This document shows, one piece after another, positions 44,767-54,520 of a DNA stretch of 64,000 nucleotides; the first letter of the stretch is position 1; each line of letters opens with the position of its first letter. The stretch comes from Alkalinema pantanalense. GTDB taxonomy: Bacteria; Cyanobacteriota; Cyanobacteriia; Leptolyngbyales; Leptolyngbyaceae. Made by a program: the position numbers and the translations under genes. The stretch spans positions 62,001 to 126,000 of the forward strand of contig NZ_JBLZFX010000002.1 in NCBI RefSeq assembly GCF_050753345.1, given 5' to 3'. The notes below the pieces were generated by a model. The model worked only from the letters and a program-made list of their open reading frames with translations. It was not told the origin of the DNA and searched no databases.

Positions 44767-45945
44767 ATGGCGATCATCTCCTCCAAGCAACCCCACCCCG
44801 ATGCCGATCCCCCTGAACAGGGACGATTACCGCTAGCAGAGTCTACGATCGCACCGGAGCAACGATCGCGCACCGTTAGCCCTGCCCGTCAGGAAGTCGA
44901 TCGCCCGCAGCCCTCTGAGCGATCGAAAAACGAGCTATTACAGCCAGAATCTGCTCCAGAGGAAACCCTGCGGCAAGAGGAAAAGATTCGGCCCCAAAGC
45001 ATTCGGGAATACGTGGGTCAGCGGGATTTGAAAGACGTACTGGATATTGCCATCCAAGCAGCGAAGGGGCGGGGCGAGTCCCTCGATCACCTGCTGCTCT
45101 ACGGCCCACCGGGATTAGGCAAAACCACCATGTCCCTGATCCTGGCCACAGAAATGGGCGTCAATTGCAAAATCAGCAGTGCACCGTCGTTGGAGCGACC
45201 TCGGGACATCGTGGGACTGTTGATGAACCTGCAACCGGGGGACGTGCTATTTATTGACGAAATCCACCGCCTACCCCGCGTCACCGAAGAAATTCTCTAT
45301 CCCGCCATGGAGGACTTTCGCATCGATGTGACGATCGGCAAAGGCCAGAGCGCCCGCACCCGATCGCTCAAACTGCCTCCATTTACGTTAGTCGGAGCCA
45401 CCACCCGCGTGGGTGCCTTGACTTCGCCCCTGCGCGATCGCTTTGGCCTGATCCAGCGTCTACGGTTCTATGAACTGGATGAACTGACGGAAATTGTTCT
45501 GCGCACTTCGACTTTACTGGAAACGCCCATCACGCCACCGGGAGCCGAGGAAATCGCCCGTCGATCGCGGGGCACCCCTCGGATTGCCAATCGCCTGCTC
45601 AAACGGGTACGGGACTACGTGCAAGTCAAAAGCAGTGGCCCGATCGATGACGCGATCGCAGCGGAAGCCTTGGAACTATTTAACGTTGATCCCTGCGGTT
45701 TGGATTGGACCGATCGCCGCATGTTGACGGTAATGATCGAACGGTTCAACGGCGGGCCAGTTGGCTTGGAAACCATGGCGGCCTCCACCGGGGAAGATGC
45801 CCAAACGATCGAAGAGGTCTACGAACCCTACCTAATGCAAATCGGCTACCTCAGCCGTACGCCCCGAGGCCGAGTCGCCACCGCCGCCGCCTGGAAACAT
45901 CTGGGCTACGAACCCCCCAGCAGCCAACTAACCCTGCTATCTTAA
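44767..45945 (+). CDS. ruvB: Holliday junction branch migration helicase RuvB
   Basis: RuvB drives branch migration with RuvA during recombination. Walker A (LLYGPPGLGKTT), Walker B (VLFIDEIHRL), sensor 1 (LVGATTRVG) and the arginine finger region (LTSPLRDRFGLIQRL) are present, followed by the winged-helix domain (RTPRGRVATAAAWKHLG). The first 65 residues are an extended Ser/Pro/Gln/Glu-rich leader with no counterpart in E. coli; cyanobacterial RuvB proteins often have one beginning MAI. No ruvA is nearby, as is usual in cyanobacteria. Confidence 0.96.
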   Translation: MAIISSKQPHPDADPPEQGRLPLAESTIAPEQRSRTVSPARQEVDRPQPSERSKNELLQPESAPEETLRQEEKIRPQSIREYVGQRDLKDVLDIAIQAAKGRGESLDHLLLYGPPGLGKTTMSLILATEMGVNCKISSAPSLERPRDIVGLLMNLQPGDVLFIDEIHRLPRVTEEILYPAMEDFRIDVTIGKGQSARTRSLKLPPFTLVGATTRVGALTSPLRDRFGLIQRLRFYELDELTEIVLRTSTLLETPITPPGAEEIARRSRGTPRIANRLLKRVRDYVQVKSSGPIDDAIAAEALELFNVDPCGLDWTDRRMLTVMIERFNGGPVGLETMAASTGEDAQTIEEVYEPYLMQIGYLSRTPRGRVATAAAWKHLGYEPPSSQLTLLS

Positions 45946-46051
45946 AGATTTGTAAAGATCGACTCAGCGGTTCTAGCGATCGCCCATGAGTTGGGGCAGT
46001 GATATCAAATTGACTGGTTTACCGATTTGTTCACCGTGGGGGAATTTGATC

Positions 46052-46921
46052 ATGCGTCGTTTATTGTCTTGGATTCTTGGATTGTGGGTGGGGATCGTTG
46101 GATTCTGGAGTCACCCCCTGCCCTCGATCGCTGCGGTAACCGCAACTCCCAGTCCGGCTCCGGCCCAAGCAGAAGCGGCTGAGGAGGGGCTGGAGCAAGC
46201 TTCGCCCCAGGAGTTTTTCAAGCAGATTGCCGACCTGCGGGAAAAAGCCTTTACTGCCACCAACGAGGGGAAATTTGCCCAAGCCGAGGACTATTGGACC
46301 ACCCTTGTGCAAAAACTGCCCAACAATGCCGCACTGCTCAGTAATCGTGGCAATGCAAGGGTTAGCCAAGGCAAGCTAGAAGCCGCAATCGAAGACTTCA
46401 ACGCCGCGATCGCCCTCTCGCCCAATGCCCCCGATCCCTATCTGAACCGAGGGGCAGCGTTGGAAGGATTAGGCCAGTACGAAGCCGCGATCGCCGACTA
46501 TGACCATGTGCTGGAACTGGATCCCAATGATGCCGCTGCTTACAACAATCGGGGCAACGCCAAGGGCGGGCTGCGGCGCTGGGGAGAAGCCCTGACCGAC
46601 TACCGCAAAGCATCATTGCTGGCCCCGGACTTCGCGATCGCCCGCGCCAATGCCGCCCTCGCCATGTATCAAATGGGCGACATCAAAGATTCGATTCGGG
46701 AAATGCGCAATATTATTCGCAAGTATCCCCGGTTTGCCGATATGCGAGCGGCCTATACGGCAGCCCTGTGGGCGATCGGGCAACGGGATGAGGCCGAAAG
46801 CAACTGGGCCTCTGCGATCGAACTGGATGCCCGGTACAAAGATCTCGATTGGGTGAAAACCGTCCGCCGTTGGCCCAATGACATCACCGTCGCCCTAGAA
46901 AAGTTCCTCAAGTTGTCCTAA
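46052..46921 (+). CDS. Secreted or membrane-anchored TPR protein
   Basis: The start is placed at ATG 46052 (MRRLLSWILGLWVG), eight bases after GGGGGA; an ATG at 45986 would put 22 residues before the signal sequence. A signal peptide or anchor (to about SIAAVTA) is followed by an Ala/Glu-rich linker and four to five TPR units, for example NAALLSNRGNARVSQGKLEAAI, PDPYLNRGAALEGLGQYEAAI and AAAYNNRGNAKGGLRRWGEAL. Likely periplasmic or lumenal adaptor; partners unknown. Its last four bases overlap the tail of the convergent HAD gene. Confidence 0.87.
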   Translation: MRRLLSWILGLWVGIVGFWSHPLPSIAAVTATPSPAPAQAEAAEEGLEQASPQEFFKQIADLREKAFTATNEGKFAQAEDYWTTLVQKLPNNAALLSNRGNARVSQGKLEAAIEDFNAAIALSPNAPDPYLNRGAALEGLGQYEAAIADYDHVLELDPNDAAAYNNRGNAKGGLRRWGEALTDYRKASLLAPDFAIARANAALAMYQMGDIKDSIREMRNIIRKYPRFADMRAAYTAALWAIGQRDEAESNWASAIELDARYKDLDWVKTVRRWPNDITVALEKFLKLS

Positions 46922-47685
46922 ACAATTCCCGCTAACCAGTCCGGCGTAATCTCCCGCACAGAACTCACCACCCGATCGGCTCCGGCTTGGCGTAATCCCT
47001 CACTGTAAGCCTCTCGACGATCGGCATCGGCGGCAATGTGGGGCGGCAACACCCCAAGCCCAAGCCAGCGACGATCGGGCTGGAGTTGCCGCGCCTTAAC
47101 CACCGTGTGCATATCCGCCACCGTATCCCCCACGTAGGCCACTGGACGATCGCCCGGATGCTCTCCCAATTGCGTCAGTGCTGCGAATAATCCTGTGGGA
47201 TCCGGCTTACCTGGCGCATCTTCCATCGCCACCAGCAACGGCGATCGCAGCCCCACCCGTTGGGTCAGCACAAACGTCGCCGAAGCCGTCGTCGCCCCAC
47301 TAAAGAAGCCCCACTTCACCGCCGCCGCCGTCAAGGCGTCAAAGTAGGCCGCATCCACCAACAGCGGTTCCTGGGTGATGTAGCCCGTCCAAGTGCCATC
47401 CGGCTGCTCCCCGCGATATTTGCTCTGGAAAAAGGCAACGATCGTCTCATAGCTGAAATCCACCTGCGATCGGGCTTGCCCCTGCTGCTCAAAATAGCGG
47501 TAGATCAACTCCTGGGAGGCTTCCCAATCGTTATTCCACAGTCCTTCCCCCTTGAGGGCGTCAATATCCTGGGGAGTGGGTCGGTAGGCACCCTGGGTAA
47601 ACTGTTCCACCGTGTCTGCCAAGGCCCGCCGATAGGAACCCGCCACATCCCGAATCACACCATCAATATCAAACACTAAAATCAT
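46918..47685 (-). CDS. HAD-superfamily hydrolase
   Basis: HAD motif I is MILVFDIDGVIRDVAGSY (nucleophile and acid Asp pair DxD), motif II FFSGATT, motif III Lys in APGKPDPTGLF and motif IV VGDTVADMHTV. The length, 255 residues, and the cap with LWNNDWEASQELIYRYF fit a cyanobacterial/plant subgroup of HAD-IA enzymes (TIGR01548-like). The phosphorylated substrate is not known. GAGG sits eight bases before the ATG. It is convergent with the TPR gene (four-base overlap) and divergent from PSRP-3. Confidence 0.88.
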   Translation of the reverse strand: MILVFDIDGVIRDVAGSYRRALADTVEQFTQGAYRPTPQDIDALKGEGLWNNDWEASQELIYRYFEQQGQARSQVDFSYETIVAFFQSKYRGEQPDGTWTGYITQEPLLVDAAYFDALTAAAVKWGFFSGATTASATFVLTQRVGLRSPLLVAMEDAPGKPDPTGLFAALTQLGEHPGDRPVAYVGDTVADMHTVVKARQLQPDRRWLGLGVLPPHIAADADRREAYSEGLRQAGADRVVSSVREITPDWLAGIV

Positions 47686-47794
47686 TGCCCATTCCTCGAT
47701 CGACTCCAGTCTCTAGAACATTCAAGCATGCAAATTCCTGGTACAATTATGGGCTGTACTTATTTAAAGCTTGGGACTGCGCTGGAGGCTAGGT

Positions 47795-48094
47795 TTGTCG
47801 AAGTTTATCTTAAAGGTTCTTTGGCTCGATAAAGATGTGGCACTTGCCGTTGATCAGGTCGTTGGAAAGGGTTCTAGCCCGCTGACCTGCTATTTCTTCT
47901 GGCCACGCAATGATGCGTGGGAACAAATGAAGACTGAATTGGAATCCAAGCACTGGATTTCTGAAGTCGATCGCGTGGAATTGCTCAACAAAGCAACAGA
48001 AGTCATCAACTACTGGCAAGAAGAGGGCAAGAGCCGCCCTGTGACGGAAGCTCAGTCTAAATTCCCCGATGTCATGTTCAGCGGTAGCGCCTAA
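47795..48094 (+). CDS. Ribosomal protein PSRP-3/Ycf65
   Basis: This is the small-subunit protein shared by cyanobacterial and plastid ribosomes. The conserved body FILKVLWLDKDVALAVDQVVG, PLTCYFFWPRNDAWEQMK and EVINYWQEEGKSRPVTEAQ is unmistakable. I place the start at TTG 47795 (MSKFILKV, 99 residues) because GGAGG lies six bases upstream; the in-frame TTG at 47771 has no ribosome site and would add a non-conserved GLRWRLGL lead. A non-ATG start for a ribosomal protein is uncommon. A terminator follows at 48215-48252. Confidence 0.94.
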   Translation: MSKFILKVLWLDKDVALAVDQVVGKGSSPLTCYFFWPRNDAWEQMKTELESKHWISEVDRVELLNKATEVINYWQEEGKSRPVTEAQSKFPDVMFSGSA

Positions 48095-48851
48095 TTCTGC
48101 TGCCTAACGCTCAACTGAAACGCTGAAGAGCCTCCCCATTGCATTCAAAATTGAACTGCCCCCCTTTGAACTGAGAGGTTCACCAACCCAAAGTTCACTT
48201 AATCAAGGGGTCGCAAAGTCCTGATTCCGCTGGAGTTGGGGCTTTGTTTTTTAAGCACTGGAGGCAGGGTCTGGCGCTTGAGGCGGAGCTTGGCACTGCC
48301 CACGATCGCGACACTGGCTTCACTTGTAGCAATTTTATTGACCCCAATTCTGTTAGCCCCAATTTTGCTAGCCATAGCAGTGACAACGCCCCCCAAACTG
48401 ACTAAAGGCAGACTGCAAAAGAACAACAGATCGATAGAATTGGCCAGTCATCCAAGACACTGACCCGTAATCCAAGTAATCTAAGAGTGCCAGATCCCAT
48501 TTCGGGTTATCCATGTCACCCAATCGATCGATCTGAAGGGAAGCGTTCCGTTCCCTATGAACAGTCCACTTGAAAAAAATCCGTTAGATCGATCGGCAGT
48601 TCAATCGGAATCCTGGGGAGGAAATCATTAAGACTTTCAACTTTCAAGAGGATTTGGTAGGTTTGATGTCAACTCAGCCTGGTAAGTTTGAGGTCAACCT
48701 ATTCAACAGAACTAGGTTGGGGTATGGCACCGATCCGATAAGCAATTCTGATTAAGTTAATTTCCATAGCGAATTGAAGGAGGATGGGTTTCCCCCGAAT
48801 CCGGATTTTTTTGAGTTCTTTGAGATAATTCCGTTGGTAAGGTAGATCCGC
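48095..48851 (+). other. Long spacer between PSRP-3 and glgB
   Basis: In 757 bases I see no credible gene. The left part holds the PSRP-3 terminator. Around 48656-48705 there is a degenerate 25-base direct repeat (GGTAGGTTTGATGTCAAC then GGTAAGTTTGAGGTCAAC). The remainder likely carries the glgB promoter and a long leader; no riboswitch was recognised. Confidence 0.5.
48215..48252 (+). terminator. Intrinsic terminator after PSRP-3
   Basis: AAAGTCC pairs with GGGCTTT (one G-U pair) around a 17-base loop, and the stem runs into GTTTTTT. It lies about 120 bases past the PSRP-3 stop. Confidence 0.75.
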
Positions 48852-51149
48852 ATGACAAGCACCCTCAGCCCCGAACAGGTCGCACGTATTATTGGTAACC
48901 AGCATCAGGATCCGTTCGAGGTTCTCGGCGCTCATCAAATTGAACACAATGGCAGACTCGTCTGGGTCATTCGGGCCTATCAGCCTACTGCCGACAAGGT
49001 TTGGGTCATCTGTCCAGAAGAGCGGACGGAATACCCCATGCAACCACTGCACAATCCCCATTTCTTTGAATGTGTAGTGGATCTGCCGGAACTCAGTAAC
49101 TATCAACTGCGGATTCAGGAAGGCAGTCACGAGCGCGTCATTTACGATCCCTACGCCTTTCGATCGCCCTGCCTCACTGACTTTGACCTCCACCTGTTTG
49201 GGGAAGGCAACCACCACCGCATCTATGAAAAGCTGGGGGCGCACCTGGCCGAGGTGAGCGGCATTAAGGGGGTGTATTTTGCCGTTTGGGCCCCCAATGC
49301 CCGCAACGTTTCCGTTCTAGGAGACTTTAACAGTTGGGATGGGCGGCAACATCAGATGCGCAGAGGCCCCACGGGCATTTGGGAACTTTTCATCCCCAGT
49401 CTGACCGTTGGGACGGCCTATAAATATGAGGTAAAAAACCAAGACGGCCACATTTACGAGAAGTCCGATCCCTACGGGTTCCAGCAGGAAGTGCGGCCTA
49501 AAACGGCCTCAATCGTGGCTGATCTCGACACCTACCAATGGAATGATGCCGCATGGATGGAGCAACGACGGCACTCGGAACCCATGCACGAGCCCATCTC
49601 CGTCTACGAAGTTCACCTGGGATCCTGGCTCCATGCCGCTTCGTCCGAACCCGCTGTATTACCCGATGGCACCCCAGAACCCGTAGTCGTGGTGTCTGAC
49701 CTAAAGCCCGGTGCACGGTTCCTCACCTATCGAGAATTGGCCGACAAGCTGATCCCCTACGTCAAGGACGCAGGCTTTACCCATATTGAACTCCTGCCGA
49801 TCGCGGAACATCCCTTCGATGGTTCCTGGGGCTATCAAGTCGTGGGCCACTACGCCTGCACCTCCCGCTTTGGCACCCCCCAAGACTTCATGTACTTCGT
49901 GGATCAGTGCCACCAAAACGGCATCGGCATCATTGTGGATTGGGTTCCGGGTCACTTCCCCAAGGACGGTCACGGACTCGCCTTCTTCGATGGCACCCAT
50001 TTGTATGAACACGCTGACCCCCGCAAGGGCGAGCACAAGGAATGGGGCACCTTGGTGTTTAACTATGCCCGCCATGAAGTGCGCAACTACTTGGTCGCCA
50101 ATGCGCTGTTCTGGTTTGACAAGTACCACATCGATGGAATTCGGGTAGATGCCGTGGCCTCCATGCTCTACCTGGACTACAACCGCAAACCCGGCGAGTG
50201 GGTCGCCAACCAATACGGCGGACGGGAAAACATTGAAGCAGCAGATTTTCTGCGGCAGATGAACCATGTGATCTTCAGTTATTTCCCTGGCATTTTGTCG
50301 ATCGCGGAAGAGTCCACCTCCTGGCCGATGGTTTCCTGGCCCACCTACGTGGGGGGACTGGGCTTTAACCTGAAGTGGAATATGGGCTGGATGCATGACA
50401 TGCTGGACTACTTCAGCATGGATCCCTGGTTCCGCCAGTTCCACCAAAACAACATCACCTTCAGCATGTGGTACAACCACAGCGAAAACTTCATGCTGGC
50501 GCTGTCCCACGATGAAGTGGTGCATGGCAAGAGCAACATGCCCGGAAAAATGCCGGGGGATGAATGGCAAAAATTTGCCAACATGCGCTGCCTCTATACT
50601 TACATGTTTTCCCATCCCGGCAAGAAAACCCTGTTCATGAGCATGGAGTTTGGCCAGTGGAGCGAGTGGAATGTGTGGGCAGATCTGGAGTGGCAGCTCT
50701 TGCAGTTCGAACCGCACAAGAAATTGCTTTCCTTCATGTCCGCACTGAACCAGGTCTACCGCAGCGAACCGGCCCTCTATAGCCAAGACTTTGCGGAGCC
50801 TGGGTTTGAATGGATCGATTGCAGTGACAATCGCCACAGTGTAGTGTCGTTTATCCGTCGGGCCAAGGATTCCGATGAATACGTGGTGGTGGTATGTAAC
50901 TTTACGCCCCAACCCCATGCCCATTACCGGGTCGGGGTTCCCGATGCAGGGTTCTTCCAAGAAGTCTTTAACAGCGATTCTCGGGAATTCGGCGGCAGCA
51001 ATATGGGCAATCTCGGCGGCAAATGGACGGAGGATTGGGGCTACCATAACCGGCCCTATTCGTTAGACCTCTGTTTACCCCCACTGGCAACGGTGATCTT
51101 GAGGCTCGATCGAACCAAGAATCCCAGCTTGCCTGACGCATCTGAATAA
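48852..51149 (+). CDS. glgB: 1,4-alpha-glucan branching enzyme (GH13)
   Basis: GlgB introduces alpha-1,6 branches into glycogen. The 765-residue protein has two N-terminal beta modules (the CBM48 segment GVYFAVWAPNARNVSVLGDFN) and the GH13 barrel with the four conserved regions: DWVPGHF, GIRVDAVASMLY (nucleophile Asp), ILSIAEESTSWP (acid Glu) and LALSHDEVVHGK. The C-terminal all-beta domain ends near LATVILRLDR. The start ATG 48852 (MTSTLSPEQVARIIGNQHQDPFEVLGAH) follows AAGG at nine bases. It converges on the amidase gene. Confidence 0.97.
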   Translation: MTSTLSPEQVARIIGNQHQDPFEVLGAHQIEHNGRLVWVIRAYQPTADKVWVICPEERTEYPMQPLHNPHFFECVVDLPELSNYQLRIQEGSHERVIYDPYAFRSPCLTDFDLHLFGEGNHHRIYEKLGAHLAEVSGIKGVYFAVWAPNARNVSVLGDFNSWDGRQHQMRRGPTGIWELFIPSLTVGTAYKYEVKNQDGHIYEKSDPYGFQQEVRPKTASIVADLDTYQWNDAAWMEQRRHSEPMHEPISVYEVHLGSWLHAASSEPAVLPDGTPEPVVVVSDLKPGARFLTYRELADKLIPYVKDAGFTHIELLPIAEHPFDGSWGYQVVGHYACTSRFGTPQDFMYFVDQCHQNGIGIIVDWVPGHFPKDGHGLAFFDGTHLYEHADPRKGEHKEWGTLVFNYARHEVRNYLVANALFWFDKYHIDGIRVDAVASMLYLDYNRKPGEWVANQYGGRENIEAADFLRQMNHVIFSYFPGILSIAEESTSWPMVSWPTYVGGLGFNLKWNMGWMHDMLDYFSMDPWFRQFHQNNITFSMWYNHSENFMLALSHDEVVHGKSNMPGKMPGDEWQKFANMRCLYTYMFSHPGKKTLFMSMEFGQWSEWNVWADLEWQLLQFEPHKKLLSFMSALNQVYRSEPALYSQDFAEPGFEWIDCSDNRHSVVSFIRRAKDSDEYVVVVCNFTPQPHAHYRVGVPDAGFFQEVFNSDSREFGGSNMGNLGGKWTEDWGYHNRPYSLDLCLPPLATVILRLDRTKNPSLPDASE

Positions 51150-51327
51150 TAGCCAGGTATCGAAGGATTAGACATTGAGCTAGTCTTCGACAAAATCCCC
51201 AACGGCTAATCATCAAGGATGAGGGGGAATTGCTCGGTTGAAGCCGGATGCAAACACCCCTCTTCAGCGATCGATCTCCCCATAGTCCTTGTCTTCAATT
51301 CTCATCGCGTCTTGTGCGCAGTTCGAC

Positions 51328-52674
51328 CTACAACAACCCTGCGGTTTCATATAGTCGGCGGAGAATTCCTAAGATTTTATCGCCATAGTCCTGGTCTTCC
51401 CGCCAGCGCCCGCTGAGTTGACCGACCAACGGCGCAATGCCCCGCGTCACAAAGCGAAAACGCGGATCGACATTTTCCTGCACCAAGGGCTCCGTACTGG
51501 CATAGGCTTTCAGGTGTTGAATATGCGCCCGCACCCCAAGCCGTGCACTGGGAAAGGACGCCCCCTCCGTCCCGCCGCCTACAGTGCCCAACGCCCCAAA
51601 ATTATTTTGACTCGCCTTAATGTCTCCCCCAAATCGCAGATAGTTCGTTTCCAAACACATCTGTGTGAAGGCAATGTCATAATCCACCCCTTCGATCGAT
51701 CCTTCTTCGCGATACAGTTTGGCAATGTCAGGGTAATCGCGCACCGCCAATTCATTATTCGTCTTGAGGAACATCATCATTTGCAGTTCCGTGGTTTTGC
51801 CGTGCTCCATGATGAGATCGAAGGAACCGGGGCAAATCTTCAGAATCGATTTCAGGATGACCGTGCGGGTTTGGGCATCCCAACCTACAGAAACGTTGTA
51901 ATCCCGCAGTTCGATCGCTTTGACAAACACCACATTGCGATAGGTAATCCGGCGCACCACTGGCACCTGGGACAGATCAATCCCTAGACGATCGGCCAAG
52001 TCGATGGGAATATAGGAATTGCCATTGACCAAAATTCCCTGTTCACCATAACTCTGGCCGTTCATGTTGATCGTGATCGGCGGGTAGGCGGGTTGCGGCG
52101 GTTGGGAGGATTCCACATCCTTGAGCCAAGCTTGCAGCCCGTCAGCAATACCTAAAGCCAGAGCCCGCCGTTGATTTTGGATAATGAAGCGATCGTCGGG
52201 ATTGGTCAAAAAGCCAATTTGCAGTAACAGCGAAGGCGTCACCAACTGACGACAAAAAGCAAGATTACCCACGCCTACGGTGGTATCTGGCTTGGCTCCA
52301 CGATTGGGCAACTGCGGTACCCGTTTGGTCAACGCCAGCAACAACAATTCCCCGTGGCGCTTACGTTGATCATTTTGGTTGATGTAAAAGGCGCTACATC
52401 CCCGCACCAAAGGATTGCTAGCCGAATCGGCATGAATTTCTAGGGAGACATCATCATTGCGGCCCCGCAGGTTAATCCAATCCAGGGTTTGCTGCAAGCT
52501 CAAGTCATCGGGGACAGCCAACACTTCCAATTTGCGCGATCGTAGCTCCGTCAAGACCGTATCCCGCAGCAAAATCATTTCCCGCGCTTCTGTGGTGCCT
52601 CCAGCGATCGAGCCTGGATCGGATTTGCCATTTTCTAATCCCCCGTGGGCTGCGGAAAGAAAGATTCGTCCCAT
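51328..52674 (-). CDS. Double peptidoglycan hydrolase: Amidase_3 plus glucosaminidase domain
   Basis: The N-terminal domain (about 1-190) is an N-acetylmuramoyl-L-alanine amidase: LSAAHGG (Zn-binding His), a TTEAREM Glu, SLEIHADSA (second His) and LLQIGFLTNPDD (catalytic Glu replaced by Gln-Ile-Gly-Phe, see findings). A middle segment (about 200-275, ITINMNGQSYGEQGILVNGNSYIPI) looks like a copper-amine-oxidase-N-type beta module. The C-terminal part (about 285-440) resembles a LytF/FlgJ-type glucosaminidase (DYDIAFTQMCLETNYLRFGG, NFGALGTVGGG). There is no signal peptide. Likely acts on septal or junction wall, but export route is unclear. Confidence 0.82.
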   Translation of the reverse strand: MGRIFLSAAHGGLENGKSDPGSIAGGTTEAREMILLRDTVLTELRSRKLEVLAVPDDLSLQQTLDWINLRGRNDDVSLEIHADSASNPLVRGCSAFYINQNDQRKRHGELLLLALTKRVPQLPNRGAKPDTTVGVGNLAFCRQLVTPSLLLQIGFLTNPDDRFIIQNQRRALALGIADGLQAWLKDVESSQPPQPAYPPITINMNGQSYGEQGILVNGNSYIPIDLADRLGIDLSQVPVVRRITYRNVVFVKAIELRDYNVSVGWDAQTRTVILKSILKICPGSFDLIMEHGKTTELQMMMFLKTNNELAVRDYPDIAKLYREEGSIEGVDYDIAFTQMCLETNYLRFGGDIKASQNNFGALGTVGGGTEGASFPSARLGVRAHIQHLKAYASTEPLVQENVDPRFRFVTRGIAPLVGQLSGRWREDQDYGDKILGILRRLYETAGLL

Positions 52675-52807
52675 ACCGATGTCTTCTATGATGCTTGTCC
52701 ATTATGGCCGAAGAATTTTGGGATGCAACGGCTAGCTTGAAAGCGTTCCCTGAGTACAACCAAGAATAGCCCGCCCTAGGCCACCGAAGGAATCCGCCAA
52801 CAGCCGC

Positions 52808-53437
52808 TCAGTTCTTTTGCCGCATTACGTTCACAGCATCTAAAGGGGTACCCAAGCACGGTTCTTTACGACCGTTCTCAACTTGGCGACGGGCCACTGC
52901 TTCTTGAAAGGTACGAATCATTTCAGAATCTTTAGGATCGAGTAATCGCGCCTCGATCGTAAATCCAATGCCTTTAGAGGATTGATCGCCGATCGGAAAC
53001 GGCCCCGATTGCCAAGCCCCTTTTTTGGGGCCTACGGGAGGAATGATTTCCTCGTAGTAATAGCGTTTGATGGCAGGAGCATAGATGCACAACCAAGGAC
53101 TGTAGCGATCGGGCAGGGAGTGAAACGTGCCTTGAAACTTCACCTGAATGGGCACTTCGCTATTATTCGCAGGCATCAATATTTTCAGTTGGGCTTGAGA
53201 GATCGGATCATGGGTGGCACTCAATAAGTCTTTCAGACTTTCAACCAGTTGCGTTGAAGCTGTCACGATCGCGGCCAGTCCTCCTACAACTCCACTGACT
53301 ATTAGCAACCGACGATTTAAGGGATGCTGCGACAAAAGCTCATCCACCTTCTCGCCACGAGTCTCACCATTGGCAGGGGCTGATTGTATGGATGAATTTG
53401 GCGGTTGATCGTCACTGGGTTTAGGAGAATCAGCCAT
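52808..53437 (-). CDS. Hypothetical membrane-anchored protein
   Basis: Starts at ATG 53437 (MADSPKPSDDQPPNSS); the open frame reaches 53509 without a better site. A disordered Ser/Pro-rich N-terminus of about 45 residues is followed by one transmembrane helix (LLIVSGVVGGLAAIVTASTQL) and an extracytoplasmic domain of about 130 residues with YSPWLCIYAPAIKRYYYEEIIPP, reminiscent of Ig-like folds. Topology would place the C-terminus in the periplasm. No family is assigned. Confidence 0.7.
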   Translation of the reverse strand: MADSPKPSDDQPPNSSIQSAPANGETRGEKVDELLSQHPLNRRLLIVSGVVGGLAAIVTASTQLVESLKDLLSATHDPISQAQLKILMPANNSEVPIQVKFQGTFHSLPDRYSPWLCIYAPAIKRYYYEEIIPPVGPKKGAWQSGPFPIGDQSSKGIGFTIEARLLDPKDSEMIRTFQEAVARRQVENGRKEPCLGTPLDAVNVMRQKN

Positions 53438-53616
53438 GACAGAGACCTTCACTGACGGAGCGATAGGTAGAAGACGCCCTGATTGTGTTAACCAGAGACA
53501 GCTATCCAAAAACCTTGATGACAGGATAATTCGGCCCGATTCCGCAATTCACCCTTAGAAAGATAATTTAATATTCCTCTTCCTCGGGTACTAGTTTCCG
53601 CTTGGCCTTTGATCGC

Positions 53617-54261
53617 TTACGCAACGGATACTGGCGCGTCCAAGAGATATCCCTGGTCGATCGCCGCTTGCAGCAAGACTTCCACATAATCACCCAACAC
53701 AGGCGCACCCACCCCGATCGACTGGGCACGGCGGCGCACCTGATCTGCCGTCACCTGATTTTTTTGCCAACTGTGCCCTTGGGTTTGGTAGTTGTGCAGG
53801 ATGGGTTGCAGGAGATCGAGGGCAGCAGCAAACTGGGCATCCGCCGTTTCTCGAGCTTCAAACTCCTGCCAGAGGGGATAGAGATCTGCTTGAAGTTCGA
53901 TGGGCAATAGGCCAAATAGGCGATCGGCGGCTTGCTGTTCCCGATCGGCCTTGGTCGTCAGAAGTTGCTCGTCATAGCAAAAGGTATCGCCCGCATCAAT
54001 TTCCACCAAGTCATGAATCAGCAGCATTTTCAACACCCTTAGCAAATCCACAGGCTGCGCTGCATATTCCTGCAAGACGATCGCCATCATGGCCAAATGC
54101 CAGGAATGTTCTGCATCGTTTTCCCGGCGGGAACCATCGGTCAGCAGGGTCTGCCGAAGCACCTGTTTGAGGCGATCAATTTCCAAAATAAACGTTAGTT
54201 GCTGGTGCAGACGAGGCGAGGCGGGCAACATTCCCGGAGAGGTTAAAGACATCATAAGCAT
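53617..54261 (-). CDS. HD-domain phosphohydrolase, YfbR/HDDC2-like
   Basis: The HD signature is complete: REN-DAEHSWHLAMMAIVL (His), LLRVLKMLLIHDLVEIDAGDTFCYD (His-Asp) and the later FAAALDLLQPILHN (Asp). This is the arrangement of 5'-deoxynucleotidases such as YfbR and of HDDC2. It would remove phosphate from dNMPs. Met codons at 54261, 54255 and 54252 are all possible starts. 214 residues at the longest. It diverges from the small protein/retropepsin pair, sharing a short 50-base control region. Confidence 0.9.
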   Translation of the reverse strand: MLMMSLTSPGMLPASPRLHQQLTFILEIDRLKQVLRQTLLTDGSRRENDAEHSWHLAMMAIVLQEYAAQPVDLLRVLKMLLIHDLVEIDAGDTFCYDEQLLTTKADREQQAADRLFGLLPIELQADLYPLWQEFEARETADAQFAAALDLLQPILHNYQTQGHSWQKNQVTADQVRRRAQSIGVGAPVLGDYVEVLLQAAIDQGYLLDAPVSVA

Positions 54262-54312
54262 GAAGAAATCTTTAGAATAGAAGGAAAAAACGATTTAACT
54301 GGAGTGTTTTAC

Positions 54313-54520
54313 ATGGTTTCAGCAGACCTAATCTCCACCTTAAAAAGTCTGAGTCGCTCAGATAAGTTCCATATCATGCAGCTTTTGCTCTCAGAACTCG
54401 CCCAGCAGGAAACCGATCTCATTCAACCGGAACAAGCTTATCCCGTATGGTCTCCCTACGGTGCGGACGAGGCGGCGGACACAATGCTAAAAGTACTACA
54501 AGCTGCTAAAGCTCAAGATC

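Noticed and set aside
49701..51047. A 448-codon open frame on the minus strand
   Set aside because: It lies entirely antisense to glgB, whose catalytic motifs are certain; its His/Gly-rich product has no domain.
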